From Paenibacillus sp. FSL R7-0204 (GTDB taxonomy: Bacteria; Bacillota; Bacilli; Paenibacillales; Paenibacillaceae): 64,000 nucleotides of DNA. Below the pieces are notes generated by a model. The model saw nothing but the letters and a program-made list of their open reading frames with translations, did no database searches and had not been told where the DNA came from. Made by a program: the position numbers and the translations under genes. Shown here piece by piece: positions 53,213-60,873 of the stretch (positions are counted from its first letter, which is position 1; the number at the start of each line of letters is the position of its first letter). The DNA is taken from positions 6,510,001-6,574,000 of the forward strand of contig NZ_JBBOCA010000001.1 in the NCBI RefSeq assembly GCF_038002225.1, written 5' to 3'.

Positions 53213-53965
53213 CTAGCCTGCCATATTATTAATGGAGTCCTGCTCCGAGAACACCGAGATATGATCTACCGTTCCTGTTGATTCCGGGATGATGAATTTG
53301 AGCTGATACTGTTTGTTAGCCTGATAAATATAGATGTTATGCTCGCCATTCACGGTGGTAGCATCCGGCTTGCCGAGTACTTCTTCAATCTGCTCCAGTG
53401 TCAGGTTACGCAGGTCCGAGGCGCTGGAGCGCACATCGAAAATCTTGCTGCCCTTATTGAAGCCGATTACCACCTGTTTACCCGAATATGTGGAATAGAT
53501 CCCTTTGCCTGCCGATTCCTTGAGGTCCGGCTCTCCCCACGCGGCTTCCACTTCATCAATAAGTCCGGTGTGTGCAGCATATTCGACGCCGGGCACCTTG
53601 CCCTGCTTGGCAAGCTCAAGTAGCTCCTTCAGCTGCTTGCTCCGCTCCTGCGGGCTGGCGGGAGCCACGGCATCTGCTTCAGCCCCTGCAACTTCAGTGA
53701 CCGCAGACTCTGCTGAGGCTCCGGCGGCGGCTTCAGGGTCTGCAGTTACAGGCTCTGCGCCCGCAGCAGCGCCATCAACTGAGCCGGGTTCGCGTACCTG
53801 CGCACCTCCTGTTGCCGATGAAGCGCTATCCCCTGGCTGCACAGTTGCTGTAGCAGCAGCCGTATTGTTTGATGGTGTATCCGTTTTGCCGGAATTACAG
53901 GCTGTAAGGCTGAGCATCGCCCCAACGATAAGAATACCTGTGATTGTTCTAATAGATGTAGTCAT
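53213..53965 (-). CDS. YjgB-family (DUF4309) lipoprotein
   Basis: The protein is 250 aa. Lipobox LTAC (residue 23) is followed by a long low-complexity Ala/Gly/Glu/Val linker (residues 25–105) and then the YjgB/DUF4309 domain (LLELAKQGKVPGVEYAAHTG; YSTYSGKQVVIGFNKGSKIF; IYQANKQYQLKFIIPESTG). It is anchored outside the membrane with the linker spanning the wall. Its upstream region has the GCAACC-N16-CGTC ECF-type promoter also seen at the SLH genes. Confidence 0.75.
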   Translation of the reverse strand: MTTSIRTITGILIVGAMLSLTACNSGKTDTPSNNTAAATATVQPGDSASSATGGAQVREPGSVDGAAAGAEPVTADPEAAAGASAESAVTEVAGAEADAVAPASPQERSKQLKELLELAKQGKVPGVEYAAHTGLIDEVEAAWGEPDLKESAGKGIYSTYSGKQVVIGFNKGSKIFDVRSSASDLRNLTLEQIEEVLGKPDATTVNGEHNIYIYQANKQYQLKFIIPESTGTVDHISVFSEQDSINNMAG

Positions 53966-54020
53966 GCTGCCATCTCCTTCGTTATGGGAAACATCCTCTT
54001 TTGTCTAAACTGCACCCTAT

Positions 54021-54046
54021 GACGCAGGGGCTGTAACAAAGGTTGC
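54021..54046 (-). promoter_or_regulatory. ECF-sigma-type promoter candidate for the YjgB-like gene
   Basis: Minus strand TGCAACCTTT, with 16 bases between GCAACC and CGTCAT. Same -35 and spacing as both SLH genes, with a more canonical ECF -10 (CGTC). Confidence 0.55.
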
Positions 54047-54085
54047 AGGCGCAGACCTCCTGATCCAGGTATTATATGCATTGCC

Positions 54086-54685
54086 TTATGCTATGAATTT
54101 CCCTGTCTGATCACGCTCCAGCGCCGTTTTGTTCACCACATAAGTTCGGGCCATCAGATCATGCAGCGCCCGCTTGCGCGGGGTAAACGCGATGAATAGG
54201 CAATCCACGACCACTACCCAGCCCAAAAAAACATTTATATCGGCCGCAAGCGGACTCCAGTTCACGAGACTGCTTGGTATAGCGGATAAAGCTTCGGTAT
54301 TCAGACTAACGATCACTGCCAGGAAGCTGTTAACAATAATAAAACTATCCCTGATCAAAGCCTGCCGGAGCACCGGGTATCTTCCATTCTCATCAACGAT
54401 TCTTGCCCCCAGAAGCAGCCTGCCCGGCGTCCCGCCGTATCGGACAACCATAAATATATTGAACACCATAAGCAGTGCAAACTGTATAAAAAGCGGAAAA
54501 GCTGACCCTGCCGACTCCGCCGCCGACACTGAAATCCGGGTCAGTGTATAGGTAGGAAGGATAAGAATAAGTGAGTCAATGATATTAATCAGCACTCTTT
54601 TCCAAAAGCCTACAAATTCGTATACATTAAGCTGCTCCTCGATCCACGGCTCCATAAGTAATCCATCGTTCATGCCCATGTCCAT
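54086..54685 (-). CDS. RDD family membrane protein
   Basis: The protein is 199 aa. The RDD domain is recognised by FWKRVLINIIDSLILILPTY and the GGTPGRLLLGARIVDENGRY block, followed by the second helix pair and KRALHDLMARTYVV. Members are small membrane proteins of varied or unknown function, some linked to ion transport. Start uncertain among ATGs at 54685, 54679 and 54673. It overlaps the upstream small membrane gene's stop. Confidence 0.8.
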   Translation of the reverse strand: MDMGMNDGLLMEPWIEEQLNVYEFVGFWKRVLINIIDSLILILPTYTLTRISVSAAESAGSAFPLFIQFALLMVFNIFMVVRYGGTPGRLLLGARIVDENGRYPVLRQALIRDSFIIVNSFLAVIVSLNTEALSAIPSSLVNWSPLAADINVFLGWVVVVDCLFIAFTPRKRALHDLMARTYVVNKTALERDQTGKFIA

Positions 54686-54975
54686 AACCCCGGCAGCACA
54701 ATCAGAAACAACGCAACGACAATGAGACTCCGGGTCAAACCCGGGTTAAGCTTGCGGTTCTTCTCTGATTGATACCAGCCTTTGAACTGCCAATAGTTGC
54801 GGTACACCACAAAGAACACCAGCAGATTACCTGGTAAGGCAGTGTACAGGAAGCCTTCCCTTCCATATGCCATTTTGAATATCCACTGCTCCACGCCTCC
54901 TAGCACAAACAGCGTAAGAATGAGCAGAATCACCAGACGCAGCATCTCTACAATAAAAGTTGCCAATTTGCCCAT
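54670..54975 (-). CDS. Small membrane protein, co-transcribed with the RDD gene
   Basis: The protein is 101 aa from ATG 54975 (AGGAGG site); a longer frame to 55062 has no support. Hydrophobic segments lie near residues 8–26, 40–57 and 80–100, with a basic cytoplasmic loop. Its end overlaps the RDD gene, so the two proteins may work together in the membrane. No family recognised. Confidence 0.6.
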   Translation of the reverse strand: MGKLATFIVEMLRLVILLILTLFVLGGVEQWIFKMAYGREGFLYTALPGNLLVFFVVYRNYWQFKGWYQSEKNRKLNPGLTRSLIVVALFLIVLPGLWTWA

Positions 54976-54997
54976 GATGTCCTCCTGTATAATCGAA

Positions 54998-55430
54998 TTA
55001 ATCACTCGTTTCCCGCACACTCTTCCCCTGCACATACCTGCCCACATGCTGCAAAATCTCAAGATTCTCCTGCACGATGATCCGCTTAGCCTGATACTGT
55101 TCGGTTAATGCCATGATCGCAGGAATACCCTCCCTCCTGAAGCCGCGGTTCCATTCCAGCAGCATCACCCGGAGATACTTGAACGACTGCTTATAATTCC
55201 CTTGCTCCAGCCCCAGCCTGGTCTTCATGAACCTGCTGATGACCCGGGCATCCTGTACATAAGCCTTAGGCTGAATCAGAAAAATCAGATCGGCTTGCCG
55301 GAAGCTTTCGGTTCCCCATTGGTAATGTACGCCCTCTATGATCCACGACTCGGCATCCATAGCTTCCGCGAGCTTGGCATCCCGTACCTCCGGGGAGTTC
55401 TGGCAGATCAAAAATATAACAAATCTCTCT
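54998..55430 (-). pseudogene. 5'-truncated FlaR/DNA-topology-modulation-like P-loop protein
   Basis: The frame up to a TGA near 55433 encodes EVRDAKLAEAMDAESWIIEG, VHYQWGTESFRQADLIFLI, and a helical tail. It aligns, from memory, to the middle and end of FlaR-like AAA/P-loop proteins. The Walker A motif (G-x4-GKT/S) and roughly the first 50–60 residues that should precede it are missing, replaced by sequence with stops. I treat it as a truncated remnant; a short protein from an internal start cannot be excluded. Confidence 0.6.
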
Positions 55431-55581
55431 CATATTACTATTCTCAATGTATCCTGTCACTCTACTCCACCTGGTTAAACACTGAAGCCAGCCCATCAAT
55501 AATCGATCGGCTGGCTTCTGGAGCCGCAGTATACGGCGGCATGTTGGTTGGATAATCTGGCCTTGTGCAGCCACTACTACT

Positions 55582-56487
55582 TTACAGCTTCACTGCTCCC
55601 TCTTTAGCATTCCAGGTGAACGGCAGGCCGAACAACGGCGTTAAGCTGCCCAGCGGAATGTACAGGCGGCCGTCTATACTTTTGGAGGCAAGCATCTCCA
55701 CCGTTTTGCCGTTCACTTTGGCCTTCGTGCTGAGCGGCTTGTGAACTGCTGTATTCTTGCCTATTGTGATGATGAGCGCTCCGGTTCCCGCCTCCTGCAT
55801 TAGGCTTCCGCCCAGCAGCTTCACGGATTCACTCAGTGGAATATACACTCGCGAATCCTCCAGCAGGAAGGAACTCTTCACCGGCAGCTTCTCCCCGCCC
55901 TTGACAAAAGCTCCCGCAATCATAGTCGACCCCAGCCGGTAGCCGTTCTTCTCGGCAATGCTTGCCATCTCCAGCCCGGAGGTTGTAATGATGACCCGGG
56001 TATTCTTCTTAATCTTCGGATACAGCCAGTGAATATCGTCATTGTGCATGCGGATGCATCCGGCGCTAACATATTTACCGATTGAGGATTCATTGTTGTT
56101 GCCGTGAATGGCGTAGGTCGTGCCGTAAGTATCATTTACCTCCAGCCCCAGCCAGCGGTCCCCCAGCGGATTGGCCGGATCGCCTCCGGGAATCTTATCC
56201 TTGTAATAGGGTCTGTTCTTGATTTTGACTACCATCTTGAAGCTGCCTTCAGGCGTCAGACTCTTCGTCTTGCCGGTAGCGACCGGGAAGATCTTCACCA
56301 GCTTACCGTCACTGTAGTACGCCAGTTTGTTCGTTTTTTTGTTCACGATGATCAGATCTGAGGATGATGATGCCGCTGCGGCTGATCCTGTGAAGCATGC
56401 GGTCAAAAGCATTACGAATACCAGTGTAAGCGCGATGCTTTTTGGAAAATACGTTTGAAGCCGGCTTGCCTGTTCACGCTGACTCAT
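55582..56487 (-). CDS. L,D-transpeptidase (YkuD) with C-terminal stalk-like domain
   Basis: The protein is 301 aa. An N-terminal signal/anchor (SIALTLVFVMLLTACFTGSA) is followed by the YkuD catalytic block IHGNNNESSIGKYVSAGCIR, with catalytic Cys in AGC and His in IHG. Residues 200–300 resemble a CuAO-N/stalk module (VYIPLSESVKLLGGSLMQEA). It cross-links peptidoglycan or attaches envelope proteins through L,D-bonds. Upstream, TGCAACT…CGTCTA is similar to the ECF promoters seen elsewhere here, with a 15-base spacer. Confidence 0.85.
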   Translation of the reverse strand: MSQREQASRLQTYFPKSIALTLVFVMLLTACFTGSAAAASSSSDLIIVNKKTNKLAYYSDGKLVKIFPVATGKTKSLTPEGSFKMVVKIKNRPYYKDKIPGGDPANPLGDRWLGLEVNDTYGTTYAIHGNNNESSIGKYVSAGCIRMHNDDIHWLYPKIKKNTRVIITTSGLEMASIAEKNGYRLGSTMIAGAFVKGGEKLPVKSSFLLEDSRVYIPLSESVKLLGGSLMQEAGTGALIITIGKNTAVHKPLSTKAKVNGKTVEMLASKSIDGRLYIPLGSLTPLFGLPFTWNAKEGAVKL

Positions 56488-56743
56488 AGTTGCCCCACCT
56501 CCAGGTTATGGATGATTCTGGATTGTCTTTTCTAATAGACGTTCATTTGCCGCAATAGTTGCAGAGCAGCCTGTACCTATTCTTATCAACTCGTCCCGCC
56601 CGGAGTGACGCAACGTTTGCAATATTGTAACCGTTCTGGGCGGAAGCGCCTCCCTTGCACACCGAAGCATGAATATTCGCCAGTCCCATCAGAGATAATA
56701 AGCCCGCATGACCATAACACCCATCTCAAGGAGGCTAAAAATT

Positions 56744-57301
56744 TTGAATACCAACTCATCTGCACAGATCCGGGAATGCGAACAAATCATTCAGCAGCTG
56801 ATGGCACAGACCCAGCAGGGAACGCAGAATTACCAGCAGCTTCTTCAGCAGGAGCAGCAGGATGCCGCCAAGCTCCAGGAGCTCAGCCAGCATAACAGCA
56901 AGGCCATTCAGATGATCCAGCAGGCGCTGCAGGGCCATCAGACCGCGATGCAGCAGCTGCAGCAGATCTCGCAGTCGGTCAGATCGATGGAACAGTTCCC
57001 GCAGACTTCCGGCTTCAATACCAATACAAGCATTCCAAGCTTCAATTCCGGGAACCAGATGGGACTAATGCATTCTATGGGACAGAACCAGCCAATGGGT
57101 CAGAGCCACAATACAGGAATGGGAGGGTATAACTCCTCCTTTAGCCCGTCCTTCACTTCAAACAGCCAGCCGGTGAACTCACTGCATAGCCCGATCAACG
57201 CGGGGATCAACCACCAGCCGATGCATACGCCAATGCAGACACCGATGTCCGCAGGCTCCTCCTATAACGCTCCAATGAACCAGGGACGAAGCTTCCAGTA
57301 G
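56744..57301 (+). CDS. Glutamine-rich low-complexity protein
   Basis: The protein is 185 aa from TTG 56744 (AAGGAGG site 9 bases upstream), in preference to ATG 56708, which has no site. Residues 1–95 are a Gln-rich helical or coiled-coil region (QIIQQLMAQTQQGTQNYQQL; QQISQSVRSMEQF). The rest is Asn/Ser/Met/Pro-rich with repeated MGQNQPMGQSHNTG- and MHTPMQTPMS-type blocks. It looks intrinsically disordered. Bacillales spores and biofilms contain such proteins, but nothing fixes its role. Confidence 0.65.
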   Translation: MNTNSSAQIRECEQIIQQLMAQTQQGTQNYQQLLQQEQQDAAKLQELSQHNSKAIQMIQQALQGHQTAMQQLQQISQSVRSMEQFPQTSGFNTNTSIPSFNSGNQMGLMHSMGQNQPMGQSHNTGMGGYNSSFSPSFTSNSQPVNSLHSPINAGINHQPMHTPMQTPMSAGSSYNAPMNQGRSFQ

Positions 57302-57335
57302 GAAGAGCGGCGAGCATATCCATTCTTGTATTTCG

Positions 57336-57384
57336 AAAAAGGGTTCTCTCAGACCGCAGCAGCGGAAGCTGAGAGAACCCTTTT
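57336..57384. terminator. Bidirectional Rho-independent terminator
   Basis: AAAAAGGGTTCTCTCAG…CTGAGAGAACCCTTTT, usable by the plus-strand Gln-rich gene and the minus-strand NAD-kinase-like gene. Confidence 0.88.
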
Positions 57385-57422
57385 GGCGTAACCGGCGTTG
57401 ACGGTCCGAGCTTCGTGTTCGT

Positions 57423-58406
57423 CTAGACTACCAGCCTGCCGGTCTTCTCCGCCAATCCAACCGTCGCTTCCACCCCGGAGTTGAACTCCAGATAATCGCT
57501 CTCTACGCCATCGCTGAAGATCACACCGTCCTCCGGCATCTGCGAAGTGATGCGCAGCGGCAGACTGCTGCTGATTCTCCCAAATACCAGCTCTGCTGAG
57601 GTCGTCCGGCTTGGAAAAGGCTCCCGCACGGTGAAATACAGCTCAGGATGGTTCCAGGCCAGCCCGCTGCCTGCACTGACTGCGGCAACTTCCGCAGACA
57701 CCCGGGCTGTCTGTTCAGCCTCTGCATGCTGCATTTGTGCGGCACGGCTGACGATGCCTGCGGCTCCGGCAAGCACACTCTTGAGCCAGCCCGTGGAGCC
57801 CAGGCCGGTCGAGACAATGATGCCGCTGGAGGACTGCTGCTCCAGCTGCCCGTTCAGCTCCAGCTGATACCGGGCTGAGACATGGGTCCGGCGGCCGATG
57901 AACAGATCGTTCACCCCGTACAGACTCTGCCCGTCATTCAGCTCCACCTTGGCAAGGGTGACCTCACGGACCTGGCGCTGGGCGCGCAGCACCTCACTCA
58001 CCACTTGCCGGACTTCCTTGACTCTGAAGGGCAACAGCACGCCATCCCAGCGCAGCGGATCAGGATTCACCCCGATCAGCGGCTGCTCGTGAAGGTATTT
58101 CAGCGTGTTAGCGACCAGACCGTCCTGGCCCAGGACCACTACGGTATCCTCGGCCCCGAAGATGAAATTCGGCACATGCTGGCGCTCCAGCACTTGGAGA
58201 CGGCCGATGGCGCTGAGCTCGGTCACTGCGGTCTCCACCGCTTTGCGGTATTGGAAATCCTCGCTTAAGTAGTCGCTGAAATCGGCTCCCAGCCGTTCAA
58301 TATAGAACTGGGCCTGCTGGATCGTATTGTAGCGGACCACCAGCTCCTCCAGGCGTGTCTTGCGTTTGATCAGTATGATTTTGTTCTCCGATCCCCGGCT
58401 GCTCAT
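57423..58406 (-). CDS. NAD-kinase-like (ATP-NAD kinase fold) protein
   Basis: The protein is 327 aa. The NAD kinase fold is seen in TVVVLGQDGLVANTLKYL, where GQDG (G93–G96) replaces the usual GGDG, in PLIGVNPDPLRWDGVLLPF, and in SSSGIIVSTGLGSTGWLKSV. It overlaps the SPFH gene upstream by four bases (ATGA) and so is coupled to it. It is longer than housekeeping NadK, with an extra N-terminal helical region. A NAD(H)-binding or lipid/nucleotide kinase role at SPFH membrane patches is possible. The Gly to Gln change leaves kinase activity open. Confidence 0.75.
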   Translation of the reverse strand: MSSRGSENKIILIKRKTRLEELVVRYNTIQQAQFYIERLGADFSDYLSEDFQYRKAVETAVTELSAIGRLQVLERQHVPNFIFGAEDTVVVLGQDGLVANTLKYLHEQPLIGVNPDPLRWDGVLLPFRVKEVRQVVSEVLRAQRQVREVTLAKVELNDGQSLYGVNDLFIGRRTHVSARYQLELNGQLEQQSSSGIIVSTGLGSTGWLKSVLAGAAGIVSRAAQMQHAEAEQTARVSAEVAAVSAGSGLAWNHPELYFTVREPFPSRTTSAELVFGRISSSLPLRITSQMPEDGVIFSDGVESDYLEFNSGVEATVGLAEKTGRLVV

Positions 58407-59464
58407 CGGCCGTTACCTCCTCTTTCTGCTCCGGCGCCGCCTCCTGCCGAACCAGCCATAATTCCTTGCAGCAGATCCGGCGTAATGTTAAGCTGGCCGA
58501 TCTTCCCGGCATTCTCCGCCAGCTCCTGGAAGGCGATGGCAATCAGCTTATCCGGGTTCATGCCGACATTCGTCAGCGCCTGCAGGACGTTAGGCGATAC
58601 ATTTTGCAGCGAATTCATTATCGCCGTCAGCTCATAAGCCTTGGCATCCGCTTCGGCTCTCTTATTCGTTATAGCCAGCTCAATCAGCGCCTGCTTCTTC
58701 TCCTCCAGCTCCGTATCAAAAATCAGCTGCTCTTCCTTCATCTCATTCTGCTTCTGCTTCGCTGAACGGTCAGAGTCAAGCAGCGCCTCACGCATCTGCC
58801 TTTTCTTCGTCTGAACGGCGATCTCCGTATTCAGCTCATTCTCCTTCACCCGCCGCTCCTGCTCAATCGAAGCGTTGCGCCGCTCATATAGCGCGTTATC
58901 CGCGCTGCGGAGCATCTCCTCCCTGGCCTGCGCTTCCAAGGCCCGCAGCGTCTCCTTATTCGGTACAATCGCCAGAATGGACAAGCCCATCAGCTCAATG
59001 CCCAGCTTCTCAATCTCCGCACTCTGGCCGATTTCATGGGTAATCATCTTGGCAAGACGTTCACTCGACTGGATGGCCTCCTTCAGCGGGAGCTGCCCGA
59101 GCTGCTTCTTGGTCAGGACCTTGGCGATATTAATTACCCGCTGGGCCAGCTTGTGCGGATCGTCGGAGAGATAGGTGTTCTTTTTGAGATTATAGGTGTA
59201 GTTGAGGATCTGGGTGGTCTTGCGGTAATCGACAATCCGGTAAGTCAGTTGTCCCTGGACGGTTACCGTCTGATAATCCGCCGTAATTTCCTCGAACATG
59301 AATGGTACATCTATCGAAGAGACAGGCACCACAACCACCGAAGTCGTCGGCGCATAATAATGAAAAGAAAGCCCGACCCCTTCACGCACTACCTTGCCAT
59401 TCTTCACCTTAAGCACATAATCACTGGGCTGAAATTTCACGAACCGGAATCCAAACATGGCCAT
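58403..59464 (-). CDS. SPFH/band 7 domain protein
   Basis: The protein is 353 aa. Residues 10–200 form an SPFH/band-7 domain (YVLKVKNGKVVREGVGLSFH; TVQGQLTYRIVDYRKTTQIL; IEKLGIELMGLSILAI). A long coiled coil follows (ERRNASIEQERRVKENELNT; MREALLDSDRSAKQKQNEMK) and a Gly-rich tail. It lacks an N-terminal transmembrane helix, so it is probably a peripheral scaffold forming membrane microdomains or ring-like assemblies. It is coupled to the NAD-kinase-like gene. Confidence 0.85.
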   Translation of the reverse strand: MAMFGFRFVKFQPSDYVLKVKNGKVVREGVGLSFHYYAPTTSVVVVPVSSIDVPFMFEEITADYQTVTVQGQLTYRIVDYRKTTQILNYTYNLKKNTYLSDDPHKLAQRVINIAKVLTKKQLGQLPLKEAIQSSERLAKMITHEIGQSAEIEKLGIELMGLSILAIVPNKETLRALEAQAREEMLRSADNALYERRNASIEQERRVKENELNTEIAVQTKKRQMREALLDSDRSAKQKQNEMKEEQLIFDTELEEKKQALIELAITNKRAEADAKAYELTAIMNSLQNVSPNVLQALTNVGMNPDKLIAIAFQELAENAGKIGQLNITPDLLQGIMAGSAGGGAGAERGGNGR

Positions 59465-59644
59465 TACCTCCTAGGGGTTGTATTCTGAGTCATCTGTTAA
59501 GCAGAGGGGAAACTCAGTTATTAATCAATTGTTATTATTATTTTGTTATTAACAACATCATAGCAGACCTTGTTGATATTATCAATATGTTATTAACAAA
59601 ATAGACAAAAAAAATTTGTACAAAATCAATTCCTGCATTGCGTT

Positions 59645-59709
59645 TTGTCTATTGAGTAACGGCGGGCTATAATTTATGATGGCTCAAGCGAGAATGATTA
59701 TCATTATTG
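59645..59709 (+). promoter_or_regulatory. Fur-controlled promoter of the siderophore-binding lipoprotein
   Basis: TTGTCT (59645–59650), 17 bases, TATAAT (59668–59673), then a Fur box AGAATGATTATCATTATTG (59691–59709) that closely matches the GATAATGATAATCATTATC consensus. Confidence 0.85.
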
Positions 59710-59742
59710 GTAATTACACTATCTTTGGGAGGCATACATATC

Positions 59743-60735
59743 ATGAACAAGGCAAGATCATCCTTAGCCATCCTGTGCATCATCTTCCTGATGAGCACCT
59801 TATTGCTCGCCTGCAGCAGCAATAAGGAGCAGAACAGCCAGGCACCGGCAACTACCGCCGCTCCTGCTGCTGAAGCTTCGGCCACAGCTGCGGCTGTAGC
59901 TGCAACCCGATCATACACGGATTACAAAGGCCATACGGCAGAGATTCCTGTAAAGCCTCAGCGGATTATCTATTCCGGGGAAACTTACGGCGATCTGATA
60001 GCCCTCGGTGTACAAGCCATCGGCTATCCGCTCTCCATGGGCGAGGGTCAGGTATTCGAGGACAAGCTGGGCGGCGTGGAGGATGTCGGGTTCCCGATCA
60101 ATCTGGAGAAAACGGTGGAGCTTCAGCCCGATCTGATCATCTATGCCGGCATTGAGGAAGCAGATTACGAGGCTCTGTCCAAAATTGCTCCAACGATTAT
60201 CTTCAATACCTTCGCCCCGCTGAAGGAGCGGATGCTGGAACTCGGGGATCTCTTGGGCAAAAAGTCTGAAGCTGAGGCTTGGCTGGCTCAGTATGCGCTG
60301 AAGGAACAGGCGATGTGGGCGCAGCTTAAGGCTTCGGGCATGAAGGACGGCGAGACCGCTTCGGTCTTCACTTATTATCCGGGGGACCGGCTGTTCGTAA
60401 TGGCAACGACGGGCCTCTCGCAGGTACTGTACGGAGAGCAAGGCTTCAAGCCTACCCCGACCATTCAACAAGTGCTGGATGAAGGGATGGGCTTCCAGGA
60501 AATCTCAATGGAGGTACTCCGGGAATATGCCGGGGACCGGATCTTTCTCTTGACTCCGATAGCGGAAGAAGCTAAGCAATCCACTGACAAGCTGCTGGAA
60601 AGCGCGGTGTGGAATAGCCTTCCAGCCGTCAAAAACGGCTTCGTTTACACGCAGGACATCATGAAGACCTCCAGTGATGCTTCCACAAGAGAATGGCTGC
60701 TAGGCGAGATTCCTGCCATGCTGGGCAAGCAATAA
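59743..60735 (+). CDS. Iron-siderophore ABC substrate-binding lipoprotein
   Basis: The protein is 330 aa from ATG 59743 (GGGAGG site). Lipobox LLAC (residue 24) is followed by a Ser/Ala linker and the FhuD/FecB-type fold (RIIYSGETYGDLIALGVQAI; DLIIYAGIEEADYEALSKIA; WNSLPAVKNGFVYTQD). It captures ferric siderophore. Permease and ATPase genes are not adjacent, so it must use a transporter encoded elsewhere. A Fur box lies in its promoter, and a terminator follows. The sensor half of the downstream AraC protein is a paralogue of it. Confidence 0.92.
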   Translation: MNKARSSLAILCIIFLMSTLLLACSSNKEQNSQAPATTAAPAAEASATAAAVAATRSYTDYKGHTAEIPVKPQRIIYSGETYGDLIALGVQAIGYPLSMGEGQVFEDKLGGVEDVGFPINLEKTVELQPDLIIYAGIEEADYEALSKIAPTIIFNTFAPLKERMLELGDLLGKKSEAEAWLAQYALKEQAMWAQLKASGMKDGETASVFTYYPGDRLFVMATTGLSQVLYGEQGFKPTPTIQQVLDEGMGFQEISMEVLREYAGDRIFLLTPIAEEAKQSTDKLLESAVWNSLPAVKNGFVYTQDIMKTSSDASTREWLLGEIPAMLGKQ

Positions 60736-60754
60736 TTCCGGGGCAGACACACTG

Positions 60755-60800
60755 AAAAGCAGCTTATCAACGCCTGTTGATAAGCTGCTTTATTTTATAT
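60755..60800 (+). terminator. Terminator after the siderophore-binding gene
   Basis: AAAGCAGCTTATCAAC-GCC-TGTTGATAAGCTGCTTT, then TATTTTAT. Confidence 0.88.
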
Positions 60801-60811
60801 ACAATAGTATT

Positions 60812-60831
60812 AATTGATAATCATTCTCAAT
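60812..60831 (+). promoter_or_regulatory. Fur box upstream of the AraC/binding-protein fusion
   Basis: AATTGATAATCATTCTCAAT matches the Fur consensus GATAATCATT-core, 42 bases before the TTG start. Confidence 0.75.
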
Positions 60832-60873
60832 ATAAAAGCAAATTCTGATCTGCCCTGAAAGGAGAACCGAGCC

